A stretch of 64,000 bases of DNA, from the NCBI GenBank assembly GCA_050633585.1, contig JBOEGT010000014.1, positions 4,360 to 68,359 of the forward strand. The letters run 5' to 3'. Source of the stretch: CALKZN01 sp050633585. Its GTDB lineage: Bacteria; Pseudomonadota; Gammaproteobacteria; Arenicellales; Arenicellaceae. Every line of letters begins with the position of its first letter. The stretch's first letter is position 1. A model generated the notes under the pieces. The model was not told the origin of the DNA and searched no databases. It saw only the letters and a program-made list of their open reading frames with translations. A program made the translations under genes and the position numbers. This document shows, one piece after another, positions 44,935-53,973 of the stretch.

Positions 44935-45987
44935 ATGAATTCGCCAGGCTACTCTATCTCAGAGAACAATCAGCGCAAAGCCATTGGTATATGGCTGTTT
45001 ATCTGTGCGGTGACAATATATGTCATGATTATTGTGGGCGGTGTGACCCGCTTGACTCAGTCTGGTTTGTCCATGGTGGAGTGGGAGCCCATTATGGGAG
45101 TCATCCCTCCGCTGTCCTTAAGTGATTGGCAGGATACTTTTTTAAAATATAAGGCATCACCCGAATACCAAAAAATTAACAAAGGCATGAGTCTAGTTGA
45201 GTTTAAAAGTATTTTTTGGTGGGAGTATGGTCATAGAGTGTTAGGCCGTTTTATCGGTTTATTATTCTTTGTTCCATTTTTATTTTTCTTGTTGCGAGGA
45301 TACTTGACCTCAGCATGGAAGGTTAAGCTTTTTGGTCTGTTTGTTTTGGGCGGTATGCAAGGCGTTGTTGGCTGGTATATGGTGAAAAGCGGTCTCGTTG
45401 ATAATCCGCATGTGAGTCAATATCGTTTAGCATTGCATTTTGGAATTGCATTGTCTATTTATGCGGTGATGATTTGGTTTATGCTGGACTTTTTCCATGG
45501 TGAAGAACGTCGTGAAAAAACACCTTTACGAGCGAACGCAATTTTTTCAACTAAATTGATTTTCTTTATGATGCTAACCGGGGCCTTTGTTGCGGGTCTC
45601 AAGGCGGGTCATATATACAATACATTCCCGCGAATGGGTGATGCATTTGTGCCAAAGGAAATCTTTGCTATGGATGTGCTATGGCGCAACTTTTTTGAGA
45701 ACCCTGTCACGGTTCAGTTTATTCATCGTGGTATCGCTTATTTAATTATAGTGACCGTTTTAATATTATTTTTTCGCGGTTTGAGGTTGGCTGCGGAGCG
45801 GCCAGATTTGAAGATTCGAACGAACTTGGTCGTCATATTGCTATTAATGTTCTGTCAGGTGTCGTTTGGCATTATGGCGTTATTAAAAGCGGTGCCGGTT
45901 TCATGGGGAGCTTTGCATCAAGGGACAGGTGTGTTGCTATTAACGAGTACTCTTTTTCTTTCTCATCGATTAAGTCGAAAGTACTAG
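44935..45987 (+). CDS. ctaA: Haem A synthase (COX15/CtaA type 2)
   Basis: The 350-residue membrane protein has about eight helices and conserved haem-ligating His regions: GGVTRLTQSGLSMVEWEP, WWEYGHRVLGRF, YRLALHFGIAL and FIHRGIAY. It oxidises haem O to haem A for cytochrome oxidase. The EYxHRxLGR motif marks the alphaproteobacterial/mitochondrial COX15 type rather than the cysteine-containing Bacillus form. It is isolated from other cytochrome oxidase genes here. Confidence 0.9.
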   Translation: MNSPGYSISENNQRKAIGIWLFICAVTIYVMIIVGGVTRLTQSGLSMVEWEPIMGVIPPLSLSDWQDTFLKYKASPEYQKINKGMSLVEFKSIFWWEYGHRVLGRFIGLLFFVPFLFFLLRGYLTSAWKVKLFGLFVLGGMQGVVGWYMVKSGLVDNPHVSQYRLALHFGIALSIYAVMIWFMLDFFHGEERREKTPLRANAIFSTKLIFFMMLTGAFVAGLKAGHIYNTFPRMGDAFVPKEIFAMDVLWRNFFENPVTVQFIHRGIAYLIIVTVLILFFRGLRLAAERPDLKIRTNLVVILLLMFCQVSFGIMALLKAVPVSWGALHQGTGVLLLTSTLFLSHRLSRKY

Positions 45988-46077
45988 TTGAGTTATTCGT
46001 TTTTTTATCATTGAAGCTGAAAGTTGCTTGTTGGCTAAGTCGCGACTTTTTAATGCGTGAGCTAAAAAAGGTTGTCG

Positions 46078-46728
46078 TTACACCTTGGCAGCGATTGTTT
46101 TCATTGCTTTTGCGGTGCATTTCATTGCGTTTTTGACTATCAGCGGGAGCTCTGCAGCACCGTTATCTTTTGCCATTTGTGCGTGCTTTGCTTCGTCAAT
46201 TTTCATTTGTGTCACGATAGCTCGGCTGCGTTCATCTTGTTCGGGTAAATATTCAAGGTGTTCAGCCAGATGCTGTTCAACTTGGTTTTCTGTTTCTTCA
46301 AGGAATCCGAGTGACCATTTATCTCCCATGATGCCAGCAATCGTTCCTAATGCTAAGGAGCCTGAATACCATAGAGGGTTTAATAAGCTTGTGCGGCCAC
46401 CGAGTTCAGTGATGCGTTCATTGCACCAGCTTAGGTGGTCTATTTCTTCTTGTGCTGCTTCATGCATTTTGTTTTTGACGTCCTCGGATCGGGCGGTGAT
46501 AGCTTGTCCTTGATAAAGAGCCTGTGCGCAAACTTCACCGACATGATTGATGCGCATTAGTTCAATGCTTTTTCGTTTTTCACTGTCAGAAAGATCGTTT
46601 TCTGTCATATTTTTGTCATCGGCGGGGTTTATTCTTCGCGCCTCTGGTTTTGAGAAAATTGCTCTTAATGCTTCGTCAAGGCCTGCAATAACATTGTCAA
46701 TGCCTTCAAGGCGGGGTGATTGGCTCAT
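46078..46728 (-). CDS. coq7: Ubiquinone biosynthesis di-iron hydroxylase Coq7
   Basis: The 216-residue protein hydroxylates 2-polyprenyl-3-methyl-6-methoxy-benzoquinol. Di-iron ligand motifs are LMRINHVGEVCAQALYQGQ (about 57-75), AAQEEIDHLSWC and the C-terminal EAKHAQMAK. It is a monocistronic gene convergent with ctaA. Confidence 0.94.
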   Translation of the reverse strand: MSQSPRLEGIDNVIAGLDEALRAIFSKPEARRINPADDKNMTENDLSDSEKRKSIELMRINHVGEVCAQALYQGQAITARSEDVKNKMHEAAQEEIDHLSWCNERITELGGRTSLLNPLWYSGSLALGTIAGIMGDKWSLGFLEETENQVEQHLAEHLEYLPEQDERSRAIVTQMKIDEAKHAQMAKDNGAAELPLIVKNAMKCTAKAMKTIAAKV

Positions 46729-46835
46729 AATCAGTATCTCTTGGGTAATCTTTTACTTTTTGAAGAGTGTTTTATAGTTTATATCGGATTTATCGTTATT
46801 TAACAAAAAGTTCATAGAATTTGCAAATATTAGGG

Positions 46836-47030
46836 TTGACTAATATTAGTAAGTATTAGATAATCCTTATATAGCGAAAACAATGATATATCACTTGTAT
46901 TCAAGTTTGCGTTAAAACAAAAAGTTTTAATACAATTGATTTATTAGTTTTCATGACTCCTCCATTCCTCCTTTGGTGGTTTAGGCGCGGTACTTTTGAT
47001 ATACATATTAAAAGCCGCGCCATTTTTTTT
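46836..47030 (+). ncRNA. Candidate small RNA or attenuated leader upstream of rplM
   Basis: A good sigma-70 promoter (TTGACT-N17-GATAAT, 46836-46864) has a perfect 12-bp palindrome ACTAATATTAGT over its -35. It is followed by about 115 bp without a plausible plus-strand gene. A strong intrinsic terminator comes next: GGCGCGG / CCGCGCC with an inner CTTTT / AAAAG pairing and eight T residues (46984-47030). The product would be an RNA of about 160 nt with a CCTCC-rich segment at about 46957-46972. It could be a free small RNA or a terminated rplM leader. Confidence 0.6.
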
Positions 47031-47108
47031 GCCCACAGGACCTCGGCACCCCTTGACGAGTATGTAAAGCCACCACTCTTGGCTAATGTCTATTTCCAAA
47101 CAAAACAC

Positions 47109-47136
47109 TTGCACTCTCTCGATAAATCAGTAGAAT
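47109..47136 (+). promoter_or_regulatory. Promoter of rplM-rpsI
   Basis: TTGCAC-N16-TAGAAT lies downstream of the terminator at 47030. Transcription from about 47143 gives a leader of about 110 nt that includes a TTCTC-GAAA-GAGAA tetraloop hairpin (47218-47231) close to the ribosome-binding region, plausible for ribosomal-protein autoregulation. Confidence 0.7.
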
Positions 47137-47251
47137 TCGGCGTCCTTATAGCCATTGGGCAAGCAACTAAAAGGTTTGTTCATAGAAGGTTTAACAGCGC
47201 TGGTACACGTACAGCAGGTTCTCGAAAGAGAATTTAAACAGAGAAAATATA

Positions 47252-47680
47252 ATGAAAACATTTTCAGCAAAGCCGCAAGAAGTTGAACGCGAGTGGTTTG
47301 TGATTGATGCGACAGACAAAGTCCTAGGACGTCTGGCAGCAGAAGTTGCATTGCGTTTAAAAGGCAAAAACAAGCCAACTTATACTCCTCACGTTGATAC
47401 AGGCGATCATATTGTGATCATCAATGCAGAGAAGATTGCCGTCACAGGTAATAAAGAAGAAGATAAAATTTATTATCGCCATACTGAATTCCCTGGCGGT
47501 ATTAAAGACATGACGTTACGTCAATTGCGAGAGAAAGCTCCTGAGCGTATTATCCAAAGTGCTGTTAAAGGTATGTTGCCAAAGAATCCATTGGGTCGCG
47601 CAATGTTCAAAAAATTGCACGTCTATGTCGGTGCTGAACACAGTCATGCCGCACAACAACCTAAAGCTTTGGAGATTTAA
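47252..47680 (+). CDS. rplM: Large ribosomal subunit protein L13
   Basis: The 142-residue protein equals E. coli L13 in length. It begins MKTFSAKPQEVEREWFVIDA and contains GKNKPTYTPHVDTGDHI and the C-terminal LHVYVGAEHSHAAQQPKAL. It is first gene of the rplM-rpsI operon. In E. coli L13 represses its own mRNA through the leader; the leader hairpins here are candidates for the same control. Confidence 0.98.
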   Translation: MKTFSAKPQEVEREWFVIDATDKVLGRLAAEVALRLKGKNKPTYTPHVDTGDHIVIINAEKIAVTGNKEEDKIYYRHTEFPGGIKDMTLRQLREKAPERIIQSAVKGMLPKNPLGRAMFKKLHVYVGAEHSHAAQQPKALEI

Positions 47681-47682
47681 TC

Positions 47683-48075
47683 ATGAGTGAACAAGTATAT
47701 TTAGGTACTGGCCGTCGTAAATCATCGACTGCTCGTGTCCGTATTCAAAAAGGTTCAGGAAATATTGAAGTCAATGGTCGCACATTGGACACATACTTTG
47801 GTCGTGAAACGGCTCGTATGGTTGTTCGTCAGCCATTAGAGTTGTTAGAAATGACTGAAACTTTTGATATTAAAGTCAACGTAAAAGGCGGCGGCGGAAG
47901 CGGTCAAGCTGGAGCGATTCGTCACGGTATTACACGTGCGTTAATGGCCTATGATGAAGAGCTTCGTTCAGAGCTGCGTAGAGCGGGCTTTGTGACTCGT
48001 GATGCTCGTGAAGTTGAACGTAAGAAAGTTGGTCTTAAAGGTGCACGCCGTAAGCCACAATTCTCGAAGCGTTAA
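47683..48075 (+). CDS. rpsI: Small ribosomal subunit protein S9
   Basis: The 130-residue protein starts two bases after the rplM stop. It has GRRKSSTARVRI near the start and the basic C-terminal GLKGARRKPQFSKR tail that reaches the P-site tRNA. Length is exactly that of the family. Confidence 0.98.
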   Translation: MSEQVYLGTGRRKSSTARVRIQKGSGNIEVNGRTLDTYFGRETARMVVRQPLELLEMTETFDIKVNVKGGGGSGQAGAIRHGITRALMAYDEELRSELRRAGFVTRDAREVERKKVGLKGARRKPQFSKR

Positions 48076-48097
48076 TCGAAGCTGCAAGCGATTATTT

Positions 48098-48129
48098 AAA
48101 AGCCGAGCTATATATTGCTCGGCTTTTTT
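48098..48129 (+). terminator. Terminator of rplM-rpsI
   Basis: The stem AAAAGCCGAGC / GCTCGGCTTTT with an 8-nt loop is followed by T residues. Confidence 0.93.
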
Positions 48130-48276
48130 GTGTCTATTTTTTGTGCCTATGATCTGGTGGCGCTCTGAAAGTATACGAGCAATGCACAGGATTATGATGG
48201 CCATAAGCTAAGGTTGAGCCTAGGTTATATCTTTTCAAATAGTGAAATTTTCAATGCCGTTTGTTTGAATGTTTTA

Positions 48277-48306
48277 AAAAGGCTAGAAAACATGTCCTAG
48301 CCTTTT
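48277..48306. terminator. Bidirectional terminator at the end of the 412-residue gene
   Basis: A perfect 10-bp stem, AAAAGGCTAG / CTAGCCTTTT, encloses a 10-nt loop. A- and T-runs at both ends let it terminate the minus-strand gene at 48336 and any read-through from rpsI. Confidence 0.85.
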
Positions 48307-48335
48307 GATGTTTTTAACCTCAGATATTCTGACTG

Positions 48336-49574
48336 CTAAGGTCTTTCATAAACTTTGATTTCGATTTTATTGATTTCAGAAAGTGGTAAAGACATGATTG
48401 TGCTGCCTCCAACGCGCTTATTATCTATTTGAAGTTTATTGCCTTTTAATTTTAGGATTTCACCTTTGATAAGGCGCTTTTTTCTGTAAATTTTCGCTGT
48501 TTTGCCGATGTGGTTCTTGATGTCTGACTTGCTAATGGCTTTAAATTTAAATATGCGTCTGCCAAAGTATTCTTCAGGTTCTTTGTTTTCAGCGGCAGCA
48601 GAGGCGGTGGAAGTGATTGCTTCTTGCTCGATAGTTTCGGAGGGTTCTCCTAGTAAGGTAGTAATCTTTTTGCCATCTTCTTCAATTTCTAGGCTTAAGG
48701 CGTTGATAATTTGCTCTGGCTTGTACAGCATTAGTTGGTTGAAATTTTTGGCCGTATCATTTGGGGTTGCACTAAATTTAAGTGAGTTTTTGCCTGAAAT
48801 TTGAGCTTGTATTGCGGCTTTTAATTCTGGTGATGGAACGGCTTTTAAGATTTTATAAAAGCTATCAGAGCCAATAACGTTTGCTAGATACTCCTCAGAA
48901 CTAAGTGATAATTTTTGAGCACAATATTCAATGGCATCAGTAGCATACGATTCGTCGTAAGAGTTTTCTATCACGACGCTTTTTAAGGGGAGGTCGTTGG
49001 CAGAAATATCTTTGGTTTCAATCAGCGACTTTTCAAAAACAATATTTGCAGACGTTGTTGAAATACCATTGGTGTCACTTTCCAGATTGGCTTTCAAATA
49101 GTTATCGCCATCACTTTCTAAGTTGATGTTGATGTCACTGACAATTCTCGGGTCGGTGAACTTTGAGATGTCTATTGGTTCTTCGATGTAACGGCATTCT
49201 CGTTGATCATTAAATGTTTGTCCAAATCGCGCATCAAATTCCAAGCGTCGAATTGCGATATCAAATACTTTTGGAAATTCATTGTTTTTTAAGATATCAA
49301 ATCCTTTGTATAAAAATTCACGGTTCGAACTGAAAACTCGAATGTTTTTGACCGAGGCTTCGTTGTCGTCGCCTACTTGGCTGACTCTGATGTCTGATAG
49401 GTTAATGCCGCCTTTTAAATCAATGTTAATCTTTCCATAGCTGATGGTGGCAAAAGGTGAGGCTAGCCGAATAAGTTGATCTAGCTTCTTCTTGTATTGA
49501 TGCTCAAGTCCAAATTTTCCCGCGAATGCGAGCGCGATAATTGCAAATATGCCAATGAGTAGTTTTTTCATCAT
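48336..49574 (-). CDS. Membrane-anchored protein of unknown function, 412 residues
   Basis: I do not recognise a named family. An N-terminal hydrophobic segment (KKLLIGIFAIIALAFAG, 3-19) should act as a membrane anchor or signal. A long periplasmic region follows, with an AsmA-like or lipid-binding-like opening (SYGKINIDLKGGINLSDIRV, about 45-64). Acidic, Ser-rich stretches follow, then a basic C-terminal segment (about 345-412; KIYRKKRLIKGEILKLKGNKLQIDN) that looks like a small beta-barrel. It is monocistronic and flanked by terminators. Confidence 0.75.
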   Translation of the reverse strand: MMKKLLIGIFAIIALAFAGKFGLEHQYKKKLDQLIRLASPFATISYGKINIDLKGGINLSDIRVSQVGDDNEASVKNIRVFSSNREFLYKGFDILKNNEFPKVFDIAIRRLEFDARFGQTFNDQRECRYIEEPIDISKFTDPRIVSDININLESDGDNYLKANLESDTNGISTTSANIVFEKSLIETKDISANDLPLKSVVIENSYDESYATDAIEYCAQKLSLSSEEYLANVIGSDSFYKILKAVPSPELKAAIQAQISGKNSLKFSATPNDTAKNFNQLMLYKPEQIINALSLEIEEDGKKITTLLGEPSETIEQEAITSTASAAAENKEPEEYFGRRIFKFKAISKSDIKNHIGKTAKIYRKKRLIKGEILKLKGNKLQIDNKRVGGSTIMSLPLSEINKIEIKVYERP

Positions 49575-49759
49575 CCCTTACTTCTTTGTTTTGATAGAAA
49601 TTTATGAATAGGAAGACTAACAGTTTGGCTTTAAAGCATCAATCGTTTGTGCGGATTGATGGAGGAGGAAGAAAGATGTAATTCAATAGTGGTGAGGTGT
49701 GCTTTGAGCGATGATCGAACTTTTTCTCCGGTGTTCAAGGGAGTGAAAGTGGTTCTCCT

Positions 49760-50149
49760 TTATTGTTCAAAGTTGCGTGATAGGTTTAATATTGTTTTTC
49801 CGCTGGTGATAATTAGAGTGATAAAAGCGATAATAGTTTTGATAATAATGGCGACAGCCCACGCAATAAAAATCAAACTAATCACATGGCTAAATTCAAA
49901 GCCATTAGCTTGGTTTTCAAATATCCATGACATGGCTGTTTGCCCTTCGGTTTTTACCCAGGATATTAAATTTGAAAGCTTTTGGTCACTGGCAAGCCAC
50001 TCATAGCTGTAGTAAATAATACCCATAACCAGTCCCAAGCCTACAATTAAAAAAGCAAGTCCAATAATGACTAGAGTGTTCCTTATGATGGGTAGGGATT
50101 TTTCCTTGTGGGTTTCTATGGTCTGATTAATCATGTGTTCTTTGTTCAT
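49760..50149 (-). CDS. Small two-helix membrane protein of unknown function
   Basis: The 129-residue protein has two strongly hydrophobic segments (about 25-48 and 89-117) separated by a soluble loop of about 40 residues rich in Trp and Ser. It starts 5 bp after the TIGR01777 epimerase gene on the same strand, so it is probably the second gene of that operon. A second ATG five codons in is an alternative start. No family is recognised. Confidence 0.7.
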   Translation of the reverse strand: MNKEHMINQTIETHKEKSLPIIRNTLVIIGLAFLIVGLGLVMGIIYYSYEWLASDQKLSNLISWVKTEGQTAMSWIFENQANGFEFSHVISLIFIAWAVAIIIKTIIAFITLIITSGKTILNLSRNFEQ

Positions 50150-50154
50150 CGGTT

Positions 50155-51063
50155 TTATAATAACGATGATACCGCAGCTTGTAATTCTGGGTAAGTAAAT
50201 TCAAAATTGGCTGCTTGTAAATTTGATGGGAGTACTTTTTGACTTCCGGTTAATAGTATTGAGGCTTCACCAAGCAGTAGTTTTAAGCTCAACACGGGGA
50301 TGGGTATTTGAAAGGTTTTGTTGAGCGATGAGCCAATTGCATGGGACAATTCTGAGTTTGTAGACGGCTGCGGGCTGGTCAGGTTGTAGCGCTTGCGAGG
50401 TGTGTCGAGTGATAAAATGTATTTCACTGCATTCACCCAGTCATGCATGTGTATCCAACTAACCCATTGTTGGCCGTTGCCAATTTTTCCATTTAAATGA
50501 AGCTTGGCAGGTAGTGCCATTTTATTGAATGCGCCACCTTTGCCAAGAACAACACCTGTTCTTAGGTTGACGGTATGATCGCATAGGCGGTCAAGTTTGT
50601 TGGCTGTGGTTTCGACTTGTTCGCAAACTTGATGAGCAAAATCATCGAAAGGCTCGCTATTTTCAATGAATTCATGGTTTGGGTCCTTGCTGTACCCGTA
50701 GTAACCAATAGCAGAGCCTACAAGCAGTTTGCTAATGGCTATATTGTTATTCGTTAGCCATTCTTTTATTTCAAGTAAGGGGAGCGTTCTGCTGTCAATC
50801 AAGTCTTGTTTGCGGCTTGGTGTCCAGCGCTTATCAATAATGCTAGCGCCAGCAAGACTAATGACATTGTCTAGGCATGATAGATAAGGTTCTAAATTAT
50901 CGAATTCATCGATAATGATAGGTGAGCATTTAAGTGCTGAAAAAATACGGCGTGTTTTTTCTATATTTCGTGTTTTAACAACGACTTGATGGTCATCTTC
51001 AAGTAACGATTTACAGAGATGTCTGCCAAGGAATCCTGACCCGCCAATCACTAATATTGTCAT
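50155..51063 (-). CDS. TIGR01777-family NAD(P)-dependent epimerase (YfcH-like)
   Basis: The 302-residue short-chain-dehydrogenase-fold protein has the nucleotide-binding motif ILVIGGSGFLGRHL (3-16), NVISLAGASIIDKRWTPSRKQ, GSAIGYYGYS and LRTGVVLGKGGAFNKM. The C-terminal DUF1731 region (about 245-302) ends AANFEFTYPELQAAV. The substrate is unknown. It lies 23 bp after hinT. Confidence 0.92.
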   Translation of the reverse strand: MTILVIGGSGFLGRHLCKSLLEDDHQVVVKTRNIEKTRRIFSALKCSPIIIDEFDNLEPYLSCLDNVISLAGASIIDKRWTPSRKQDLIDSRTLPLLEIKEWLTNNNIAISKLLVGSAIGYYGYSKDPNHEFIENSEPFDDFAHQVCEQVETTANKLDRLCDHTVNLRTGVVLGKGGAFNKMALPAKLHLNGKIGNGQQWVSWIHMHDWVNAVKYILSLDTPRKRYNLTSPQPSTNSELSHAIGSSLNKTFQIPIPVLSLKLLLGEASILLTGSQKVLPSNLQAANFEFTYPELQAAVSSLL

Positions 51064-51086
51064 ATCAATCTTCTATGCTCCGGTAA

Positions 51087-51431
51087 TTACTTTGTTCTCA
51101 TTGGTCCAAGCGGTTCGCCACCCATTAGGTGCATATGTAAATGAAAAACATCCTGTCCTGCATGTTTATTGCAGTTAACTAAGAGTCTGTATCCATCATC
51201 CGCCAAGCCAAGGTCTTTGGCCATTTTTGCGGCGGTCAGAAATAGTTTGCCTAATACCATTTGATCTTCAGTAGTTACATCGTTGACGGTTGGGATGGGT
51301 TTGTTGGGGATGATTAAGATGTGTTGTGCGGCTTGAGGTGCTATGTCCCGAAATACCGTGACTTCATTATCTTGAAATAAAATATCAGCTGGAATTTCTT
51401 TTTGAACGATTTTAGTGAATAGTGTGCTCAT
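51087..51431 (-). CDS. hinT: HIT-family nucleotide phosphoramidase HinT
   Basis: I start at the ATG at 51431 (MSTLFTKIVQKEIPADIL), the conserved family N-terminus; the frame is open 33 codons further upstream without conservation. The 114-residue protein has IPNKPIPTVND and the histidine triad HLHMHLMGG (about 97-105). It hydrolyses AMP-lysine-type phosphoramidates. It is first gene of a minus-strand run with the epimerase. Confidence 0.94.
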   Translation of the reverse strand: MSTLFTKIVQKEIPADILFQDNEVTVFRDIAPQAAQHILIIPNKPIPTVNDVTTEDQMVLGKLFLTAAKMAKDLGLADDGYRLLVNCNKHAGQDVFHLHMHLMGGEPLGPMRTK

Positions 51432-51620
51432 GATGTTATGGGATGTCCTCAAGGTTGTTAGCTGTTTGATCTTACCATTATTTGATAAGCACTTTTTCAC
51501 TGCTAATAAACACTTTTGCGTAGTTTTCATTTACACTCACGCTAATGACGAATGCACGCGCGTTTATTGGTGTGAAATAGATTGTTTCTTTGTGCATACA
51601 ATGACTGAAAAAAGGTTGAT

Positions 51621-52661
51621 ATGATTAAAGTAGGTATTATTGGCGGTACTGGGTATACCGGTGTGGAGCTATTGCGTTTGTTAGCCGTGCACCCTGAAGT
51701 GGCAATTGAAGTGATTACTTCTCGCTCTGAGTCAGGAAGGTTGGTAGCTGACTTATACCCTAACTTGCGTGGTCATCTTGATATTGCTTTTACTGAACCA
51801 AATTTAAATGCACTAAAAGCTTGCGATGTTGTTTTTTCAGCCACTCCTAATGGCGTTTTGATGAAGTATGCGCGAGAGCTTCATAATGCGGGTGTCAAGT
51901 TGATTGATTTAGCGGCCGATTTCCGTATTAAGGATATTCGAACATGGGAGCAGTGGTACGGCATGTCGCATGAATGTCCCGAATTGGTTGAAAAAGCCGT
52001 TTATGGTATGCCTGAAATGAATCGTCAGGAAATTCGTTCAGCGAGTCTGGTGGCTAACCCAGGTTGCTATGTCACCGCGACCACATTGGCGTTGTTGCCT
52101 TTGGTTGGCTCTGCAGAGTCTGGGGCAGCGATAGATTTAAACGGTATCGTTGTTGATGCAAAATCTGGAGTTACCGGTGCAGGGCGTGGTGCCAGTGTTG
52201 CAACACTTTATTCTGAAGTAACTGATAGCTTTAAGGCTTATGGTGTTGCAGGCCATAGGCATCATCCGGAAATTACACAAAATCTTTCGGTCACGGCTGG
52301 CGAGGATGTCGGTATTACCTTCGTTCCCCACTTGGTGCCTATGCAACGAGGAATATTATCGACGATATATGTGGACCCAGTTGAAGGAGTGGATATTCAG
52401 GCGCTGTATAACGGGTATTATGAGAATGAAAAGTTTGTCGATGTTTTACCGCAAGGGGTGGTGCCTGACACTCGTTCAGTGCGGTCGTCAAATATGTGCA
52501 GAATTGCATTTTGCCAACCCAAAGTCGGTAATAAATTAGTCATTTTGTCTGTCATTGATAATTTAACAAAAGGCGCAGCAGGACAGGCGGTGCAAAATTT
52601 CAATATCATGTTTGGTTTTGATGAGGCGACGGCGTTATCTGCGCCTGCGCTAATGCCATAA
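51621..52661 (+). CDS. argC: N-acetyl-gamma-glutamyl-phosphate reductase
   Basis: The 346-residue enzyme performs the NADPH-dependent third step of arginine synthesis. The nucleotide motif is GIIGGTGYTGVELLRLL (5-21). The catalytic Cys is in VANPGCYVTATTLAL (about 148), and GHRHHPEI is typical. The gene is alone, not in an arg operon. Confidence 0.97.
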   Translation: MIKVGIIGGTGYTGVELLRLLAVHPEVAIEVITSRSESGRLVADLYPNLRGHLDIAFTEPNLNALKACDVVFSATPNGVLMKYARELHNAGVKLIDLAADFRIKDIRTWEQWYGMSHECPELVEKAVYGMPEMNRQEIRSASLVANPGCYVTATTLALLPLVGSAESGAAIDLNGIVVDAKSGVTGAGRGASVATLYSEVTDSFKAYGVAGHRHHPEITQNLSVTAGEDVGITFVPHLVPMQRGILSTIYVDPVEGVDIQALYNGYYENEKFVDVLPQGVVPDTRSVRSSNMCRIAFCQPKVGNKLVILSVIDNLTKGAAGQAVQNFNIMFGFDEATALSAPALMP

Positions 52662-52685
52662 ATAGGATTTACCTAGCGTATACGC

Positions 52686-53378
52686 ATGAGTCATTTAACT
52701 GAAGAAACATTAGTCATTCGACCTAAGCGATCTAGGAAGAAACGCCTATCGTTAATGGGGTTATATGCATTGATTTTTGTCGCTTCAATAGGTTTGATGT
52801 TTTATTTAGGGTATCAGTTTGGCAATGGGCATGGTGATGAGAGCTCTCAAGTCATTAAGTCTTTGCGCAAAGAGTATAAAGAGTTAAAAGGTCAATATGA
52901 TGATTTGCTAGCAAATGAGGCAAAGTTAGTGCAATCTGAGAGTGTTCAAAAATCCGCATATTCTGAACTGGAAAAGGACTATGAGCTCGTAGAGCAAAAA
53001 AACGAATTTTTGAATCGACGAGTTAATTTTTACCGCAGTATTTTGTCACCAGAAGATGGTGTGAGCGGAGTCAGGATTCACGATGTGAGTCTTCGTGAAG
53101 AGTTGAGCGACGTCTATTTTGAGATAGTATTAATTCAGGCCATTAACCATGAGCGAAAAGCGACTGCCAAAGTGTATGTCGAGTTATTTAATTCTAAGCG
53201 AGATCGAAAACCAATCACGAGTTGGAAAGCTGCTAATCATGACTTTCAATTTAAGTTTTCTGAGGTTGTTAGAGGGGCACTAAACGCAAAAGATGGCTTA
53301 GATGGTAAATTTCTTAAAATAATTGTGCTCCCGAGTGGAGATTCATCCAAGCAATTGGTTGAGTGGCACAAAGTCTAG
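52686..53378 (+). CDS. DUF6776-type membrane-anchored coiled-coil protein
   Basis: The 230-residue protein has a basic N-terminal tail, one membrane helix (about 23-46), a coiled coil (about 55-120; Lys/Glu/Leu heptads) and a globular C-terminal domain (about 125-230). Position between argC and a bactofilin gene matches the DUF6776 gene of Pseudomonas-type genomes. A role in the envelope with the bactofilin is an inference from synteny. Confidence 0.78.
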   Translation: MSHLTEETLVIRPKRSRKKRLSLMGLYALIFVASIGLMFYLGYQFGNGHGDESSQVIKSLRKEYKELKGQYDDLLANEAKLVQSESVQKSAYSELEKDYELVEQKNEFLNRRVNFYRSILSPEDGVSGVRIHDVSLREELSDVYFEIVLIQAINHERKATAKVYVELFNSKRDRKPITSWKAANHDFQFKFSEVVRGALNAKDGLDGKFLKIIVLPSGDSSKQLVEWHKV

Positions 53379-53433
53379 CAGTAGAATGTAGCTTATTAAG
53401 CGGTCTTAAAATTTCAATCACAGTGGTAATAAC

Positions 53434-53877
53434 ATGTTAAAAAAATCATCCAATACAACACCAGTGAAAAGTTCAGTTGATTCAGTCGATACTCTTATCG
53501 GGGCAAATACCGTATTACAAGGGGATTTAGAGTTTAGTGGTGGTTTGCGAGTTGATGGTCAAATCACTGGAAATATTAAGTCTGTAGATGGCAATGCGGG
53601 TACTTTAGTGTTGAGTGAGTCTGCAGTGATTGAAGGAAATATCGCGGTTCCTCATGTTGTAGTCAATGGTCATGTGAATGGCAATATTGTTGCGAATGAG
53701 CGTGTTGAGCTGCAAACAAAAGCGGTTGTAAAAGGTGATGTGCGATACAAGGCGGTTGAGATGGCATTGGGTGCTTCTGTGAATGGCGCCTTAGTTTGTG
53801 ATGCGGGTAGTCCTGCCATGGGTGGTTCAAAATCTGCTAACGGGGCGGCTTCAAAAGTAGCGCCAATAAAAAGCTAA
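53434..53877 (+). CDS. Bactofilin
   Basis: The 147-residue protein is dominated by a beta-helical repeat region (about 20-120): DTLIGANTVLQGDLEFSGGL, RVDGQITGNI, VIEGNIAVPHVVVNGHVNGNIVANERVEL. Disordered Ser/Lys-rich tails flank it. Bactofilins polymerise into cytoskeletal filaments that localise cell-wall enzymes. The M23 peptidase gene at 55552 is two genes away. Confidence 0.92.
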   Translation: MLKKSSNTTPVKSSVDSVDTLIGANTVLQGDLEFSGGLRVDGQITGNIKSVDGNAGTLVLSESAVIEGNIAVPHVVVNGHVNGNIVANERVELQTKAVVKGDVRYKAVEMALGASVNGALVCDAGSPAMGGSKSANGAASKVAPIKS

Positions 53878-53973
53878 TATTAATAATAGAGTGACTGCTG
53901 TTGTAATGAGCAATCTCTTGAAAAGTTAGAATTAACCATTATATTAAAGAGACACTGAATTGAGATTATCGAC

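Noticed and set aside
46839..46864. IscR-type binding site over the promoter at 46836
   Set aside because: GACT and TAGT half-sites are present, but the spacing is one base off the type 1 consensus and the outer bases do not fit. I kept it only as a palindrome.
46901..46954. Minus-strand 17-codon frame preceded by GGAGGAATGGAGGAGTC
   Set aside because: The purine-rich stretch looks like a ribosome-binding site, but the frame is very short, has no visible promoter on that strand and lies antisense to the putative leader. The same bases are better explained as part of the plus-strand RNA.
46953..47237. 94-codon plus-strand frame before rplM
   Set aside because: It runs across an intrinsic terminator and a promoter and lacks any recognisable protein feature.
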